From positions 930,001-994,000 of the forward strand of contig NZ_CP075523.1 of the NCBI RefSeq assembly GCF_018502385.1: DNA of 64,000 bases, written 5' to 3'. Under the pieces are notes generated by a model. It searched no databases, was not told the origin of the DNA, and saw only the letters and a program-made list of their open reading frames with translations. The stretch comes from Synechococcus sp. LA31. GTDB taxonomy: Bacteria > Cyanobacteriota > Cyanobacteriia > PCC-6307 > Cyanobiaceae. This document shows, piece after piece, positions 44,009-53,613 of the stretch (within the stretch, counting starts at the first letter, position 1; every line of letters begins with the position of its first letter). The translations under genes were made by a program, and so were the position numbers.

Positions 44009-45091
44009 TTGAGACAGGCCCTGCTCAGGCCGAGCGCCGTGTCTCCAGCCGCCCCAGCCCAGCGATCCGCCCAGGCCAACTCCCTGCACGTACTTCCCCT
44101 GCGCGGCTGGCACCTACCGCTGCTGCAAGACCCTTGCTTCAGCGACTTGCTGCCCCTGTTGCAGCGGGCTGTGCTGTTGCAGGGGCCTGAACTGCTGCTC
44201 AGCACGCTTACGGCCCGACCGCCCCTCGCTCCTGATGTGCTGCTTGCCTATCGGGAACCCCATCTACCGCTGGGTCTGCTGATCAGCCAGCGGCTCAATC
44301 GCAGTGGCACGTGCTGGCAGCTGCTCCAGCTACGCAGCAGCGCGGCGTGTCTGGCCTCAGGAGAAGCAGGGCGGATGGCCATCGAAGCCGCCCTGGTGCG
44401 CGAGGCCATCCAACGCAGTCGTGGTGCCGCCAGCTGGATGGCCACCGCCTCCACGAACGACAGCGACCGGCTGGCCTTGCTACGCCAGCAGGGATTCCAG
44501 CCACTACGCCGGGAAACCATCTGGCACTGGGAACCCAGCCACGTCACCGCCAACAGAGAGCTCCCGGCCGATCTGCAGCTGCGCCCACTCAACCGGCGCA
44601 CCGCAGCAGCGATGTGGCAGCTAGAGCAGGCGACCTTGCCGGCCCAGCTGCGCCAACTGCTCGATCGGCGCGTCGACGATCTGCTTGACCAAAGTGAGCA
44701 GCCCAGCCTGATGTTGTTTGACAGCAATCGACAGCAGGCGGTGGCCGGTGCGCGACGCCTCAGGCCGAGCAGCCGTGATCTGCCTGAGATCGAATTGAGT
44801 GTTCACCCTGGCTGGACGCATCTGCTCGGCGAACCGCTCCAGCTACTGCTCGAGCGCAGCGCCGCTAACTCCAGCGAACTGCTGGTACGCAGTGATGTGC
44901 TCGATGGTGAGCGCAGCGCCTGGCTGCAGAGCCTTGGCATGGCTCCCGAGGGCGAGGAGGTGGTGATGGCAAGAAGTGTGTGGCGGCGTCATGCCACCCA
45001 GCAAACGGCCCAAGTGGCGCAGCGCATCGAGGCAGTGCTTGGGCGCCTACAACCCGGCCAGCGGCCGATGCCCACCCCGCTTGGCCGCTGA
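44009..45091 (+). CDS. Conserved-type cyanobacterial protein upstream of ruvX, GNAT-like
   Basis: 360 aa from TTG 44009. The overall pattern (EAALVREAIQRSRGAASWMATASTN, LALLRQQGFQPLRRETIWHW) is that of degenerate GNAT acetyltransferase repeats, with a basic C-terminus. It starts 3 bases after the CofE-like stop and its stop is directly followed by the ruvX GTG, so the three genes form an operon. Function unknown. Confidence 0.78.
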   Translation: MRQALLRPSAVSPAAPAQRSAQANSLHVLPLRGWHLPLLQDPCFSDLLPLLQRAVLLQGPELLLSTLTARPPLAPDVLLAYREPHLPLGLLISQRLNRSGTCWQLLQLRSSAACLASGEAGRMAIEAALVREAIQRSRGAASWMATASTNDSDRLALLRQQGFQPLRRETIWHWEPSHVTANRELPADLQLRPLNRRTAAAMWQLEQATLPAQLRQLLDRRVDDLLDQSEQPSLMLFDSNRQQAVAGARRLRPSSRDLPEIELSVHPGWTHLLGEPLQLLLERSAANSSELLVRSDVLDGERSAWLQSLGMAPEGEEVVMARSVWRRHATQQTAQVAQRIEAVLGRLQPGQRPMPTPLGR

Positions 45092-45571
45092 GTGAGAGGT
45101 CCAACACCTCGCTCAGTGCTGGCCTTGGACGTCGGCCGCAAGCGCATCGGCCTGGCAGGCTGTGATGCCCTCGGGCTCACGGTGACCCCGCTCACGGCCC
45201 TGCGGCGCGGTCGCTATGCGGCGGATCTGGAGCAGCTGCGCACGGTGGTGGTTCAGCGGCGCATCACCGCGCTGGTGGTGGGGCTACCCCTCGATGCTCA
45301 GCAGCAGCCCACAGAGCAGGCTGAGCACTGCCGCCGCTACGGCGAACGACTGGCCAGGCACCTCAACCTGCCGCTCGCTCTGGTCAACGAATACGCCAGC
45401 AGCTGGGCGGCGGCCGAACGCCATGGCCTGCAAGGCGACCGCAGCGGTGCTCTCGACAGTGCCGCTGCAGCACTGCTGCTGGAGCAATGGTTACAGGAGG
45501 GGCCGGAACCGGCGCCGGTGAGCGCGCAGGACCCTGGTCTTGGCTCAGGGTCCGGTTCCCAGGCATCCTGA
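45092..45571 (+). CDS. ruvX: Holliday junction resolvase-like RuvX/YqgF
   Basis: 159 aa from GTG 45092. LALDVGRKRIGLAGCD with the catalytic Asp, VVGLPLDAQQQPTEQA, LVNEYASSWAAAE (acidic site) and LDSAAAALLLEQWLQ (last Asp) are the RNase H-fold motifs. Family role is 16S rRNA 5'-end processing or Holliday junction cleavage. The last 20 residues are an unstructured Gly/Ser/Pro tail. Confidence 0.93.
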   Translation: MRGPTPRSVLALDVGRKRIGLAGCDALGLTVTPLTALRRGRYAADLEQLRTVVVQRRITALVVGLPLDAQQQPTEQAEHCRRYGERLARHLNLPLALVNEYASSWAAAERHGLQGDRSGALDSAAAALLLEQWLQEGPEPAPVSAQDPGLGSGSGSQAS

Positions 45572-45590
45572 AAGCAACCAGGATTCACCC

Positions 45591-46172
45591 ATGAGCTCAG
45601 ACGGTCCCAGCGTGAACGGCGCCGGAGAAGTTCCCACCGTGCTGGTGCGCGACGGAGAGGGTCGTCAGCTGCTTTGTTTCCTCGAGCAGCTCATCCCGCT
45701 CGATGGCAACGACTACGCCCTGCTCACCCCTGTCGACACCCCGGTGTGCCTGGTGAAGATCGCCGCCGATGACGACAGCGACGATGAGGTGATCGATGAG
45801 CTCGATGGGGCTGAGCCGATCCTCTCGGTCGCGGAGGTGGTGCTGCAGGAGCACGACCTCACCCTGGTGCGCTCCGCCGTGACCCTCACCGTGAGCGGTG
45901 AACTGGAAGAGCCCGATCCTGAGGAGCTCGAAGAAGAGATCGCCGAAGAGATCGCCGAGGAGGCAGAAGACGACGAAAGCGACCTCTACGAAATGCTGAT
46001 CCAGTTCCGCGCAGAAGGACAGGAATACGGCTTGTTCATCCCTCTGGATCCCTTCTTCGTGGTGGCACGCATGCAAAACGGCGAGGGAATCCTGGTGGAA
46101 GGTGAGGAATTCGAACGGGTGCAGCCCCGCATCGAAGCGGAACTCGACGAGCGCGAGCTCGGCGAAAGCTGA
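45591..46172 (+). CDS. DUF3727 protein
   Basis: 193 aa from ATG 45591. LLCFLEQLIPLDGNDYALLTPVDTP is a DUF1292-like first domain, an acidic Glu-rich linker (EEEIAEEIAEEAEDDES) follows, then EMLIQFRAEGQEYGLFIPLDPFFVVAR, the DUF3727 part. Conserved in cyanobacteria and plastids, often near ruvX and YqeG as here. Function unknown; soluble. Confidence 0.9.
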   Translation: MSSDGPSVNGAGEVPTVLVRDGEGRQLLCFLEQLIPLDGNDYALLTPVDTPVCLVKIAADDDSDDEVIDELDGAEPILSVAEVVLQEHDLTLVRSAVTLTVSGELEEPDPEELEEEIAEEIAEEAEDDESDLYEMLIQFRAEGQEYGLFIPLDPFFVVARMQNGEGILVEGEEFERVQPRIEAELDERELGES

Positions 46173-46190
46173 GCAGCTCCCCTGACCCCT

Positions 46191-46712
46191 GTGAGCAATC
46201 TCTCCTTCCCGAAACTGCTGCAGCCCGATCTGGTCGCTAACGGCACCCTGGCTGATCTGCCCTTGCACCAACTACTGGCCCAGGGCATTCGCGCCCTGGT
46301 GCTGGATGTGGATCGCACACTGCTGCCCCGACGCGGCAGCGAGTTGCCGCCCGCCGTGGAGACCTGGCTGCGTCGGGCTCAGCAGACCCTGCCGCTCCAC
46401 CTGTTCAGCAACAACCCCTCCCGCAGCCGGATCGGGGGGGTAGCGGCTCAGCTCGGGGTTGACTTCACCACCAGCGCCGGCAAACCGCGCCGCGGGCCCC
46501 TGCGCAAGGTGGTGGAGCAGCTCGATTTGCCCCACAGCCAGGTGGCGATCGTGGGCGACCGGGTGTTTACCGATGTACTGGCCGGCAACCGCCTTGGCCT
46601 CTACACCGTGCTGGTGAAACCCGTGAATCCCCAGGGTGAGCCTTGCAGCCACGACCATTGGCAGCGACTAGAGGTGCACCTGGCCCGTTTAGCGGGAGCA
46701 ACGCTGCGCTGA
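46191..46712 (+). CDS. YqeG-family HAD phosphatase (class IIIA)
   Basis: 173 aa from GTG 46191. HAD motif I is VLDVDRTLLPR, motif II in LHLFSNN, motif III Lys in GKPRRGPL, and motif IV VAIVGDRVFTDVLAGNRLG. In the family this acts as phosphatidylglycerophosphate phosphatase in some lineages. Ends 1 base before proB; part of the ruvX-DUF3727-yqeG-proB run. Confidence 0.92.
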   Translation: MSNLSFPKLLQPDLVANGTLADLPLHQLLAQGIRALVLDVDRTLLPRRGSELPPAVETWLRRAQQTLPLHLFSNNPSRSRIGGVAAQLGVDFTTSAGKPRRGPLRKVVEQLDLPHSQVAIVGDRVFTDVLAGNRLGLYTVLVKPVNPQGEPCSHDHWQRLEVHLARLAGATLR

Positions 46713-46713
46713 G

Positions 46714-47796
46714 ATGACGATGCGGCGCGTGATCAAGGTGGGCACCAGCGTGCTGCGGGGCGATGGTGCCCGCTGCACCGAGCAGGTGATCGGAGATCTG
46801 GCCGCCAGCCTTTGCAACCTCTGGGCACGCCAAGAGCCAGTGGCACTGGTCACCAGTGGAGCCGTCGGTCTGGGGTGCACCGCCCTTGGGCAGCACCAGC
46901 GCCCAACTGAACTGGAGGGGCTGCAGGCAGCAGCAGCCGTAGGTCAGGGGCGGCTGATGACGCTCTACGACCAAGCTTTTGCCCGTGATGAGCGTTGCGT
47001 GGCCCAGGTCCTGCTCACCCGCGGTGATCTGGCGTCCCGCCGCCGCTATCAGAACGCCTGCCGCACCCTCGAGCAGCTGCTGGCTTGGGGTGTGACACCG
47101 ATCATCAACGAAAACGACACCCTCGCCACCGACGAACTGCGCTTCGGCGACAACGACACCCTCTCCGCACTGGTGGCGGTAGCAGTGCAGGCCGATGAGC
47201 TGGTGCTCCTCACCGACATCGACAGCCTCTATTCCGGTGATCCACGCAGCGACGCTGACGCCCAGCCCATTTCCGAGGTGAACAACCTGGCGGAACTGGA
47301 AGCCCTCAGCGGCGTGGCCAAAGGCGGCGGCCGCTGGGGCACCGGCGGCATGACCACCAAGCTCTCGGCCGCGCGGATCGCCACCGCCAGCGGCATTCAG
47401 GTACGCCTGGCTGATGGCCGCGATCCTGCGGTGCTCAACGCCGTGCTCGCTGGCGAGCCCCGCGGAACCCTGTTCCGCCCCAGCACCACCCCCCTGAGCG
47501 ATCGCAAGGGTTGGCTGGCCCACGCTCTGCTGCCCCAAGGCAGCATCACGGTGGATGCCGGGGCGGAGCGGGCTCTGCTGGTGCAGGGAGCATCGCTGTT
47601 AGCCGTGGGGGTGAAGTCTGTGGACGGCACCTTCTCGCGGCGGGATGCTGTGCGGCTGCTCAGCCTCGATGGACGAGAACTGGCCCGCGGCCTAACGGCC
47701 ATGGACAGCCAAGAGCTACAGCAATGCAAAGGCCAGCGCGGTTTAGTGGTGCACCGCGACCACCTGGTGATCACCCCTGGAGCCGCCTCCAGCTGA
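46714..47796 (+). CDS. proB: Glutamate 5-kinase (with PUA domain)
   Basis: 360 aa. [49 protein letters not shown] and [15 protein letters not shown] are kinase motifs; the C-terminal ~90 residues ([34 protein letters not shown]) are a PUA domain. Catalyses the first step of proline synthesis, feedback-inhibited by proline in the family. Confidence 0.96.
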   Translation: MTMRRVIKVGTSVLRGDGARCTEQVIGDLAASLCNLWARQEPVALVTSGAVGLGCTALGQHQRPTELEGLQAAAAVGQGRLMTLYDQAFARDERCVAQVLLTRGDLASRRRYQNACRTLEQLLAWGVTPIINENDTLATDELRFGDNDTLSALVAVAVQADELVLLTDIDSLYSGDPRSDADAQPISEVNNLAELEALSGVAKGGGRWGTGGMTTKLSAARIATASGIQVRLADGRDPAVLNAVLAGEPRGTLFRPSTTPLSDRKGWLAHALLPQGSITVDAGAERALLVQGASLLAVGVKSVDGTFSRRDAVRLLSLDGRELARGLTAMDSQELQQCKGQRGLVVHRDHLVITPGAASS

Positions 47797-47836
47797 TCCA
47801 CCTACGATCCGCGCGTTCCCGGTGTGTGCGGCTCCC

Positions 47837-48904
47837 ATGCGCTTCAGCCAACTGCTCAGCAACCTGAGCGAAGTGCAAGCCGCAGGCGGCCTCCAGGGCC
47901 TCAGCCACCACCTGGCCGCAGATCCTGAACTCCTCGGCGCGGCGGCCCTTGATCAATCCGGCAGCGGCCAACTGAGCTTCTTAGAGCCTGGCAATGCCTT
48001 GGCAGCAGCCCTAGATGCCAGCGGTGCCAGCGCTGTGTTGCTGCCCGCCAAAGGAGATGAAGCCGAAGCCCTGCAGCAGCAGGCCAGCCAACGGGGCCAG
48101 GCCTGGATTGCCCTGAAGGATCCGCGCCTCGCCTTCGCGGAGTCGCTCGATGCCCTGCATCCGCGCCAGCCCAAACCCCCGGGAATCCATGCCAGTGCCG
48201 TGGTGGATCCGGAGGCCGTGGTGGGCATGGGCAGCCATGTGGGCGCCCATGTGGTGATCGGTGCCCAGGTGCAAATCGGCGCCAGCTGCACGATCCACCC
48301 CAACGTGGTGATCTACGACGACGTGCAGATTGGCGATGGCTGCGAACTGCATGCCGGAGCGGTGCTGCATCCCGGCTCTCGCCTCGGCCGCGCCTGCGTG
48401 GTGCACTCCAACGCCGTGGTTGGCAGCGAGGGCTTCGGCTTCGTGCCGACAGCCAGCGGCTGGCGCAAGATGCCCCAAACCGGCCTGGTGGTGCTCGAAG
48501 ACGCCGTGGAAGTGGGCTGCGGCAGCACGATCGACCGCCCGTCGGTGGGCGAAACCCGTATCGGTGCCGGCACCAAGATCGACAACCTGGTGCATATCGG
48601 CCATGGCGTAACCACCGGCAAAGGTTGCGCCCTGGCGGCCCAGGTGGGCATCGCCGGCGGCGCCCGCCTCGGCAACGGCGTGATCCTGGCGGGCCAGGTG
48701 GGCCTGGCCAATAAAGCTGTGATGGGAGATCGCTCGATCGCCTCGTCCAAATCCGGCATCCATGGCGAGGTGGCTGCCGGCGAGGTAGTAAGCGGCTACC
48801 CGGCCATCCCCAACCGCCTCTGGCTGCGCTGCTCCGCCGCCTTTAACAAGCTGCCCGAGCTCACTAAGGCGATTCGCAGCCTTGAGAGACAAGCCAAGCC
48901 GTAG
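47837..48904 (+). CDS. lpxD: UDP-3-O-acylglucosamine N-acyltransferase LpxD
   Basis: 355 aa from ATG 47837 (GTG 47822 also in frame). The first 100 residues are the uridine-binding domain; then left-handed beta-helix hexapeptide repeats ([13 protein letters not shown] onward) and [13 protein letters not shown] with the catalytic His. Adds the N-linked hydroxyacyl chain of lipid A. Overlaps nothing; leuB starts 25 bases later. Confidence 0.95.
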   Translation: MRFSQLLSNLSEVQAAGGLQGLSHHLAADPELLGAAALDQSGSGQLSFLEPGNALAAALDASGASAVLLPAKGDEAEALQQQASQRGQAWIALKDPRLAFAESLDALHPRQPKPPGIHASAVVDPEAVVGMGSHVGAHVVIGAQVQIGASCTIHPNVVIYDDVQIGDGCELHAGAVLHPGSRLGRACVVHSNAVVGSEGFGFVPTASGWRKMPQTGLVVLEDAVEVGCGSTIDRPSVGETRIGAGTKIDNLVHIGHGVTTGKGCALAAQVGIAGGARLGNGVILAGQVGLANKAVMGDRSIASSKSGIHGEVAAGEVVSGYPAIPNRLWLRCSAAFNKLPELTKAIRSLERQAKP

Positions 48905-48929
48905 CCTCGCGCCCAGCACCAGCGCGGCC

Positions 48930-50015
48930 ATGACCTCCAGCTACCGGATCACCCTGCTCCCCGGCGACGGCATCGGCCCGGAGATCACGGCCGTGGCCCG
49001 CCAGATGCTGGATGCCGTGAGCCGCAAGCACGGCTTTGAGCTCGTGTACAACGAGCAGCCGATGGGCGGAGCCGCCATCGATGCCACCGGTGAGCCCCTA
49101 CCTGCCAGCACGCTCGAGGCCTGTAAGGCAGCCGATGCCGTGCTGCTGGCCGCCATCGGTTCCCCCCAATACGACACGCTGCCTCGCGAGAAGCGTCCCG
49201 AAACCGGGCTGCTGGGGCTGCGGGCCGGCATGGGCCTCTTCGCCAATCTGCGCCCGGTGAAGATCATCCCGGCCCTGATCGATGCCTCCACTCTCAAGCG
49301 CGAGGTCATCGAAGGGGTGGATCTGATGGTGGTGCGCGAGCTCACCGGCGGCGTGTACTTCGGCACACCCAAGGGCCGAGTGGAAGCTGAGGGCCGCGTG
49401 CGCGGCTTCAACACCATGGCCTACTTCGACGATGAGATCGATCGCATCGCCAAGGTGGGCTTCGATCTGGCCCAACAGCGCAACGGCCGCCTCTGCAGCG
49501 TTGACAAAGCCAACGTGCTCGATGTGAGCCAGCTCTGGCGCGACCAGGTGGAAGCTCTGCACGCCGCCAGCTATCCAGGCATTGAGCTCAGCCACATGTA
49601 TGTGGATAACGCCGCGATGCAGCTGGTGCGCAACCCCCGCCAATTCGACGTGCTGCTCACCAGCAACCTCTTCGGCGACATCCTCAGCGACGAAGCCGCC
49701 ATGCTCAGCGGTTCAATCGGGATGCTGCCATCGGCATCCTTGGGTGAAAGCGGCCCTGGCCTGTTTGAGCCCATCCATGGGTCTGCTCCCGACATCGCCC
49801 GCCAGGACAAAGCCAACCCAATGGCGATGGTGCTCAGCGCCGCGATGATGCTGCGGGTGGGCCTCGAGCAGGACGCCGCCGCCACAGACCTGGAGCAGGC
49901 GGTGGACCAGGTGCTCGCCGGCGGCTACCGCACCGGTGATCTGATGGCCGAAGGCTGCACCCAGCTGGGCTGCAAGGCCATGGGCGATCAGCTGATGGCC
50001 GCCCTTGAAGGCTGA
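48930..50015 (+). CDS. leuB: 3-isopropylmalate dehydrogenase
   Basis: 361 aa from ATG 48930. ITLLPGDGIGPEI is the family start, VRELTGGVYFGTPKGR, metal Asp residues in SNLFGDILSDEAA and NAD-binding GSAPDIARQDKANP are present. Leucine synthesis. Full length. Confidence 0.97.
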   Translation: MTSSYRITLLPGDGIGPEITAVARQMLDAVSRKHGFELVYNEQPMGGAAIDATGEPLPASTLEACKAADAVLLAAIGSPQYDTLPREKRPETGLLGLRAGMGLFANLRPVKIIPALIDASTLKREVIEGVDLMVVRELTGGVYFGTPKGRVEAEGRVRGFNTMAYFDDEIDRIAKVGFDLAQQRNGRLCSVDKANVLDVSQLWRDQVEALHAASYPGIELSHMYVDNAAMQLVRNPRQFDVLLTSNLFGDILSDEAAMLSGSIGMLPSASLGESGPGLFEPIHGSAPDIARQDKANPMAMVLSAAMMLRVGLEQDAAATDLEQAVDQVLAGGYRTGDLMAEGCTQLGCKAMGDQLMAALEG

Positions 50016-50095
50016 ACCAAACAAGCGCTGATCACGATTCCGGGGAGTTGGCACCACGACCTGCCAAACTCCCCCCAGTTCTGCTGTTCTCGCGC

Positions 50096-50998
50096 ATGTC
50101 GAAGCGTCACCCGGTCGTGTCGGTCACCGGTTCCTCCGGCGCGGGAACCAGCACCGTGAAGCGCGCCTTCGAGCACATCTTTAAGCGCGAAGGCATTACC
50201 CCGGCCGTGGTGGAGGGCGACAGCTACCACCGCTACGAGCGTGGCCCCATGAAGGTGGCCATGGCCGATGCCATGGCGAAGGGCGAGAACTTCAGCCATT
50301 TCGGCCCTGAAGCCAACCTGTTCGACAAACTCGCCGCACTGTTCAAGAGCTACGGCGAAACCGGCAGCGGCGAGAAGCGCTACTACCTGCATTCCGTCGA
50401 GGAAGCCGCCGAGCACAACGCCCGCCTGGGCACCAACCTTGAGCCTGGTCAGTTCACCCCCTGGGAGCCCATCCCTGCCGGCACCGACCTGCTCTTCTAC
50501 GAAGGCCTGCACGGCGGTGTGAAGGGTGACGGCTACGACGTGGCCGGCCTGGCCGACCTACTGGTGGGTGTGGTGCCGATCGTGAACCTGGAGTGGATCC
50601 AGAAGATCGCCCGCGACAACAAAGAACGCGGCTATTCGGCTGAGGCCACCGTGGACACAATCCTGCGCCGCATGCCGGATTACATCAACCACATCTGCCC
50701 GCAGTTCAGCCAGACGGACATCAACTTCCAGCGTATCCCCACTGTGGATACCTCGAACCCATTCATGATCCGCGACATCCCCACCCCGGATGAATCGTTC
50801 GTGATCATCCACTTCCGCAAGGGCGCCCGCGAGAAGTGGGGGATCGACTTCACCTACCTGCTGGACATGATCCACGACTCCTTCATGTCGAGCCCGACAT
50901 CGATCGTGGTGGACGGCGGCAAGATGGGCTTCGCCATGGAGCTGATCCTCACGCCGATCATTCACCGGATGATCGAAGAGAAGAAACGACTGGCCTGA
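50096..50998 (+). CDS. prk: Phosphoribulokinase, class I (proteobacterial-type)
   Basis: 300 aa from ATG 50096. P-loop GSSGAGTST at 12-20, then VVEGDSYHRYER, HFGPEANLFDKL, GTDLLFYEGLHGG and CPQFSQTDINFQRIP. These are the class I hallmarks of proteobacterial octameric enzymes. The redox cysteine pair of CP12-controlled cyanobacterial/plastid class II enzymes (near positions 16 and 55) is absent. It makes ribulose-1,5-bisphosphate for RuBisCO. A leader gap of 80 bases follows leuB; a hairpin follows the stop. Confidence 0.95.
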   Translation: MSKRHPVVSVTGSSGAGTSTVKRAFEHIFKREGITPAVVEGDSYHRYERGPMKVAMADAMAKGENFSHFGPEANLFDKLAALFKSYGETGSGEKRYYLHSVEEAAEHNARLGTNLEPGQFTPWEPIPAGTDLLFYEGLHGGVKGDGYDVAGLADLLVGVVPIVNLEWIQKIARDNKERGYSAEATVDTILRRMPDYINHICPQFSQTDINFQRIPTVDTSNPFMIRDIPTPDESFVIIHFRKGAREKWGIDFTYLLDMIHDSFMSSPTSIVVDGGKMGFAMELILTPIIHRMIEEKKRLA

Positions 50999-51074
50999 GC
51001 TTCTGCTCCACCTAGGCTGGATCGCAATTGGCGGACAAGGTCCTCCCATTTCGGTTGCTTCTCAGCCCAGCAAC

Positions 51075-51120
51075 AACCCACCGGGCTCCCCATCCTTTGT
51101 GATCAAGGGGGCGGTGGGTT
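51075..51120 (+). terminator. Hairpin after prk
   Basis: AACCCACCG (51075-51083) pairs with CGGTGGGTT (51112-51120) over 9 bp, with a smaller CCTT/AAGG inner stem, and CTTCT follows. This fits an imperfect terminator for prk. A GTG at 51099 lies inside it, so it is an unlikely start for the next gene. Confidence 0.5.
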
Positions 51121-51125
51121 CTTCT

Positions 51126-51395
51126 GTGCCAGCGTCTAGCCAGCAACCGCGTTGGGACCGCATCAACAGCGCAGTGGTGATTGCCCAGGCCCGGCAGATC
51201 TACTTCCACTTCCTCGCACGATGCGCTAGCCAGAACGATCCTCTGGGCGTGGTGATCACCGAGCCGCGCAGCGGTCAAGGCCGGGTGGTGTTCGAACTGC
51301 CAGTGCTGCTACCTGAGGAACAGTTCATCCCCTTGGAGCTGGTGCGGGGCCGCTCCGGCCGCAGCCGCTCCGCACGCTCGCCCTACCGCGGCTGA
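51126..51395 (+). CDS. Small conserved-type protein, 89 aa
   Basis: From GTG 51126. WDRINSAVVIAQARQIYFHF and VVFELPVLLPEEQFIPLELVRG form a compact alpha/beta domain; the C-terminus is basic (GRSGRSRSARSPYRG), suggesting nucleic-acid or membrane contact. No known family. The stop TGA shares its A with the ATG of pilD. Confidence 0.7.
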   Translation: MPASSQQPRWDRINSAVVIAQARQIYFHFLARCASQNDPLGVVITEPRSGQGRVVFELPVLLPEEQFIPLELVRGRSGRSRSARSPYRG

Positions 51396-52237
51396 TGCTC
51401 ACACCTCTCCAACCCCACCTGGCGCTACTGGCAGCCCTGCTCGGTGCCTGTGTGGGCAGTTTTCTCAACGTGGTGGCCTGGCGTCTACCGCGCCAGGAAT
51501 CCATCGTGCGGCCCCGCAGCCACTGCCCCCGCTGCGGCACCACCCTGGCCTGGTTTGACAACCTGCCCGTGCTCAGCTGGCTCGTGCTGCGCGGCCGTTG
51601 TCGCCATTGCGGCGCAGCCATCAGCGGCCGCTATCCCGCTGTGGAACTGCTCTGCTCAGGGCTGTTCGTGGCAGCCCTCGCAGCACCGGGGTCCAGCCTG
51701 CCCGGTGCGCCGACCCTGCTGGTGGTCGTGGGCGGTTGGCTGTTGATCAGCCTGTTGCTGCCCATGGTGCTCATTGATCTCGATCAGCTCTGGCTGCCCG
51801 AACCCCTCTGCCGCTGGGGTGTGGTGTGCGGCATCGCGATCACTGTTGCCTCGGGATTCAGCCAGGGCGAAGGCATTGGCCGAGAGCTGCTGCTTTGGCA
51901 CCTGCTGGCGGCCAGCGCCGGCCTGCTTGGCTTTGAAGCCACCAGCGCCATCGGCCAGAAAGCACTTGGCAAGCCCGCCCTGGGTCTGGGTGACGCGAAG
52001 CTGGCGGCCCTGCTGGGCGCCTGGCTGGGCCTCACAGGTCTGGGGCTCAGCGTGATGCTTGCGGTGTTTGGCGGTGCCCTGTTTGGGTTGATCGGCTTGC
52101 TGAGCGGCCGTCTCAAACGCGGCCAACCGTTCCCGTTTGGCCCTTACCTGGCCGGCGGTGGGCTGGCCGTGTGGTGCGCCGGCAATGGCTTCTGGCTGCA
52201 ACGCTTCAGCGACTGGCTGGGCTGGGGCGCCCTTTAA
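51395..52237 (+). CDS. pilD: Prepilin peptidase (A24 family)
   Basis: 280 aa, eight hydrophobic helices. Zinc cysteines C44, C47, C69 and C72 in CPRCG ... CRHCG, and the two catalytic Asp residues in LIDLDQLWLP and LGLGDAKLAALLG. Cleaves and N-methylates type IV pilins at the cytoplasmic membrane. Coupled to the small gene before it by a one-base overlap. Confidence 0.95.
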   Translation: MLTPLQPHLALLAALLGACVGSFLNVVAWRLPRQESIVRPRSHCPRCGTTLAWFDNLPVLSWLVLRGRCRHCGAAISGRYPAVELLCSGLFVAALAAPGSSLPGAPTLLVVVGGWLLISLLLPMVLIDLDQLWLPEPLCRWGVVCGIAITVASGFSQGEGIGRELLLWHLLAASAGLLGFEATSAIGQKALGKPALGLGDAKLAALLGAWLGLTGLGLSVMLAVFGGALFGLIGLLSGRLKRGQPFPFGPYLAGGGLAVWCAGNGFWLQRFSDWLGWGAL

Positions 52238-52272
52238 TGGATTGATGTGTAGTTGCGGACACCGCTGACTCG

Positions 52273-53148
52273 ATGTCGCTGTTCGACTGGTTCGCCGACC
52301 GCCGCAAAACCGCACCGACGGTGCGGGTGGCCCAGGAGGTCAGCGAAGACGACGGCCTCTGGAGTAAGTGCCCAGAGTGCGGCTTGGTGGTGTATCGCAA
52401 GGATCTGGCCGCCAACGCCAGCGTGTGCAGCGGCTGTGGCTATCACCACCGCATCTTCAGTGAGGAGCGCATCCGACTGATCGCTGATGAAGGCAGCTTC
52501 GAAGCCCTCGACAGCGACCTCAGCCCCACCGACCCGTTGGCGTTCAAAGACCGCCGCAGCTACGCCGATCGCATCCGCGATACACAGCGGAGCACAGGCC
52601 TCAAAGATGGTGTGATCACTGGGCTCTGCCGGGTGGAGGGCCTGCCCCTCGCGCTGGGGGTCATGGATTTCCGCTTCATGGGCGGCTCCATGGGCTCGGT
52701 GGTGGGCGAGAAGCTGGCCCGTCTGATCGAGGAGGCCACCGCGCGTCGCTACCCGGTGATGGTCGTGTGTGCCTCGGGAGGTGCCCGCATGCAGGAAGGC
52801 ATGCTCTCGCTGATGCAAATGGCCAAGATCTCCGGCGCCTTGGAGCGCCACCGCGAGGCAGAGTTGCTCTACCTACCGCTGCTTACCCACCCCACCACCG
52901 GTGGGGTCACGGCCAGCTTCGCGATGCTGGGCGATCTGATCCTGGCTGAGCCCAAGGCACTCATAGGCTTCGCCGGCCGTCGCGTGATTGAGCAGACCCT
53001 GCGCGAGAAGCTGCCCGACGATTTCCAGACCGCCGAATACCTGCGCGACCACGGGTTTGTGGATCACATCGTGCCCCGCACCAGGCTGCGCAGCACCCTG
53101 GTGAGCCTGCTCAAGATGCATGGCTGCACCAAAGCGGTGGCGGCTTGA
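52273..53148 (+). CDS. accD: Acetyl-CoA carboxylase carboxyltransferase subunit beta
   Basis: 291 aa. N-terminal zinc finger C33-x2-C36 ... C52-x2-C55, then the crotonase-fold domain with [19 protein letters not shown] and [19 protein letters not shown]. Transfers the carboxyl group to acetyl-CoA with AccA for fatty acid synthesis. Full length. Confidence 0.97.
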   Translation: MSLFDWFADRRKTAPTVRVAQEVSEDDGLWSKCPECGLVVYRKDLAANASVCSGCGYHHRIFSEERIRLIADEGSFEALDSDLSPTDPLAFKDRRSYADRIRDTQRSTGLKDGVITGLCRVEGLPLALGVMDFRFMGGSMGSVVGEKLARLIEEATARRYPVMVVCASGGARMQEGMLSLMQMAKISGALERHREAELLYLPLLTHPTTGGVTASFAMLGDLILAEPKALIGFAGRRVIEQTLREKLPDDFQTAEYLRDHGFVDHIVPRTRLRSTLVSLLKMHGCTKAVAA

Positions 53149-53161
53149 ACACCTCAACGCG

Positions 53162-53596
53162 ATGACACGCTTCCTTCAAACAGCTCTCAGCGCCGCCATC
53201 GGCTTGTTGATCCTGCTCGGAGGAGCTGCCCCTCCCGCAGCCTGGGCTGGTCCCGTGGACTGGCATGAAGTGCAGGCCAGCAGCGATGGCCGCCAGTGGT
53301 GGGATTCGGGCAGCCTGCGGGTGAACCGCAACGGCAACCTCACCGTGCTCAGCCGCTTCCAGCCTGCGCCGCCGGCCGATCAGCAGCTGAACGCCGATGG
53401 CAGCGAGCCGCGCCCACCCGCCAGCGACCTTTACGTGATGGAGATCGACTGCGGGCAAAACCTTTACCGCGACACCTCGATTAACGGAATCCCGCAGTGG
53501 GGCAGTAGCTGGCAAGCGGCCAGCGGCGACGATCTGATCAGCTCCACCATCACGGAAGCCTGCTCAGCCGGGGAGGCTCTGCTGGCAGGCTTCTGA
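53162..53596 (+). CDS. Exported protein, 144 aa
   Basis: ATG 53162 gives a signal peptide (FLQTALSAAIGLLILLGGAA, cleavage likely after AWA). The mature domain has DWHEVQASSDGRQWWDSGSL and two cysteines (EIDCGQNL, TEACSAG), probably disulfide linked. Reads like the small exported proteins found downstream of accD in picocyanobacteria. Function unknown. Confidence 0.82.
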   Translation: MTRFLQTALSAAIGLLILLGGAAPPAAWAGPVDWHEVQASSDGRQWWDSGSLRVNRNGNLTVLSRFQPAPPADQQLNADGSEPRPPASDLYVMEIDCGQNLYRDTSINGIPQWGSSWQAASGDDLISSTITEACSAGEALLAGF

Positions 53597-53613
53597 GGCA
53601 TCACCAACCGCCC

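Noticed and set aside
42771-44009. A 412-codon frame antisense to the CofE-like gene
   Set aside because: Shadow of a conserved gene, product rich in Gln/His/Gly, no start context.
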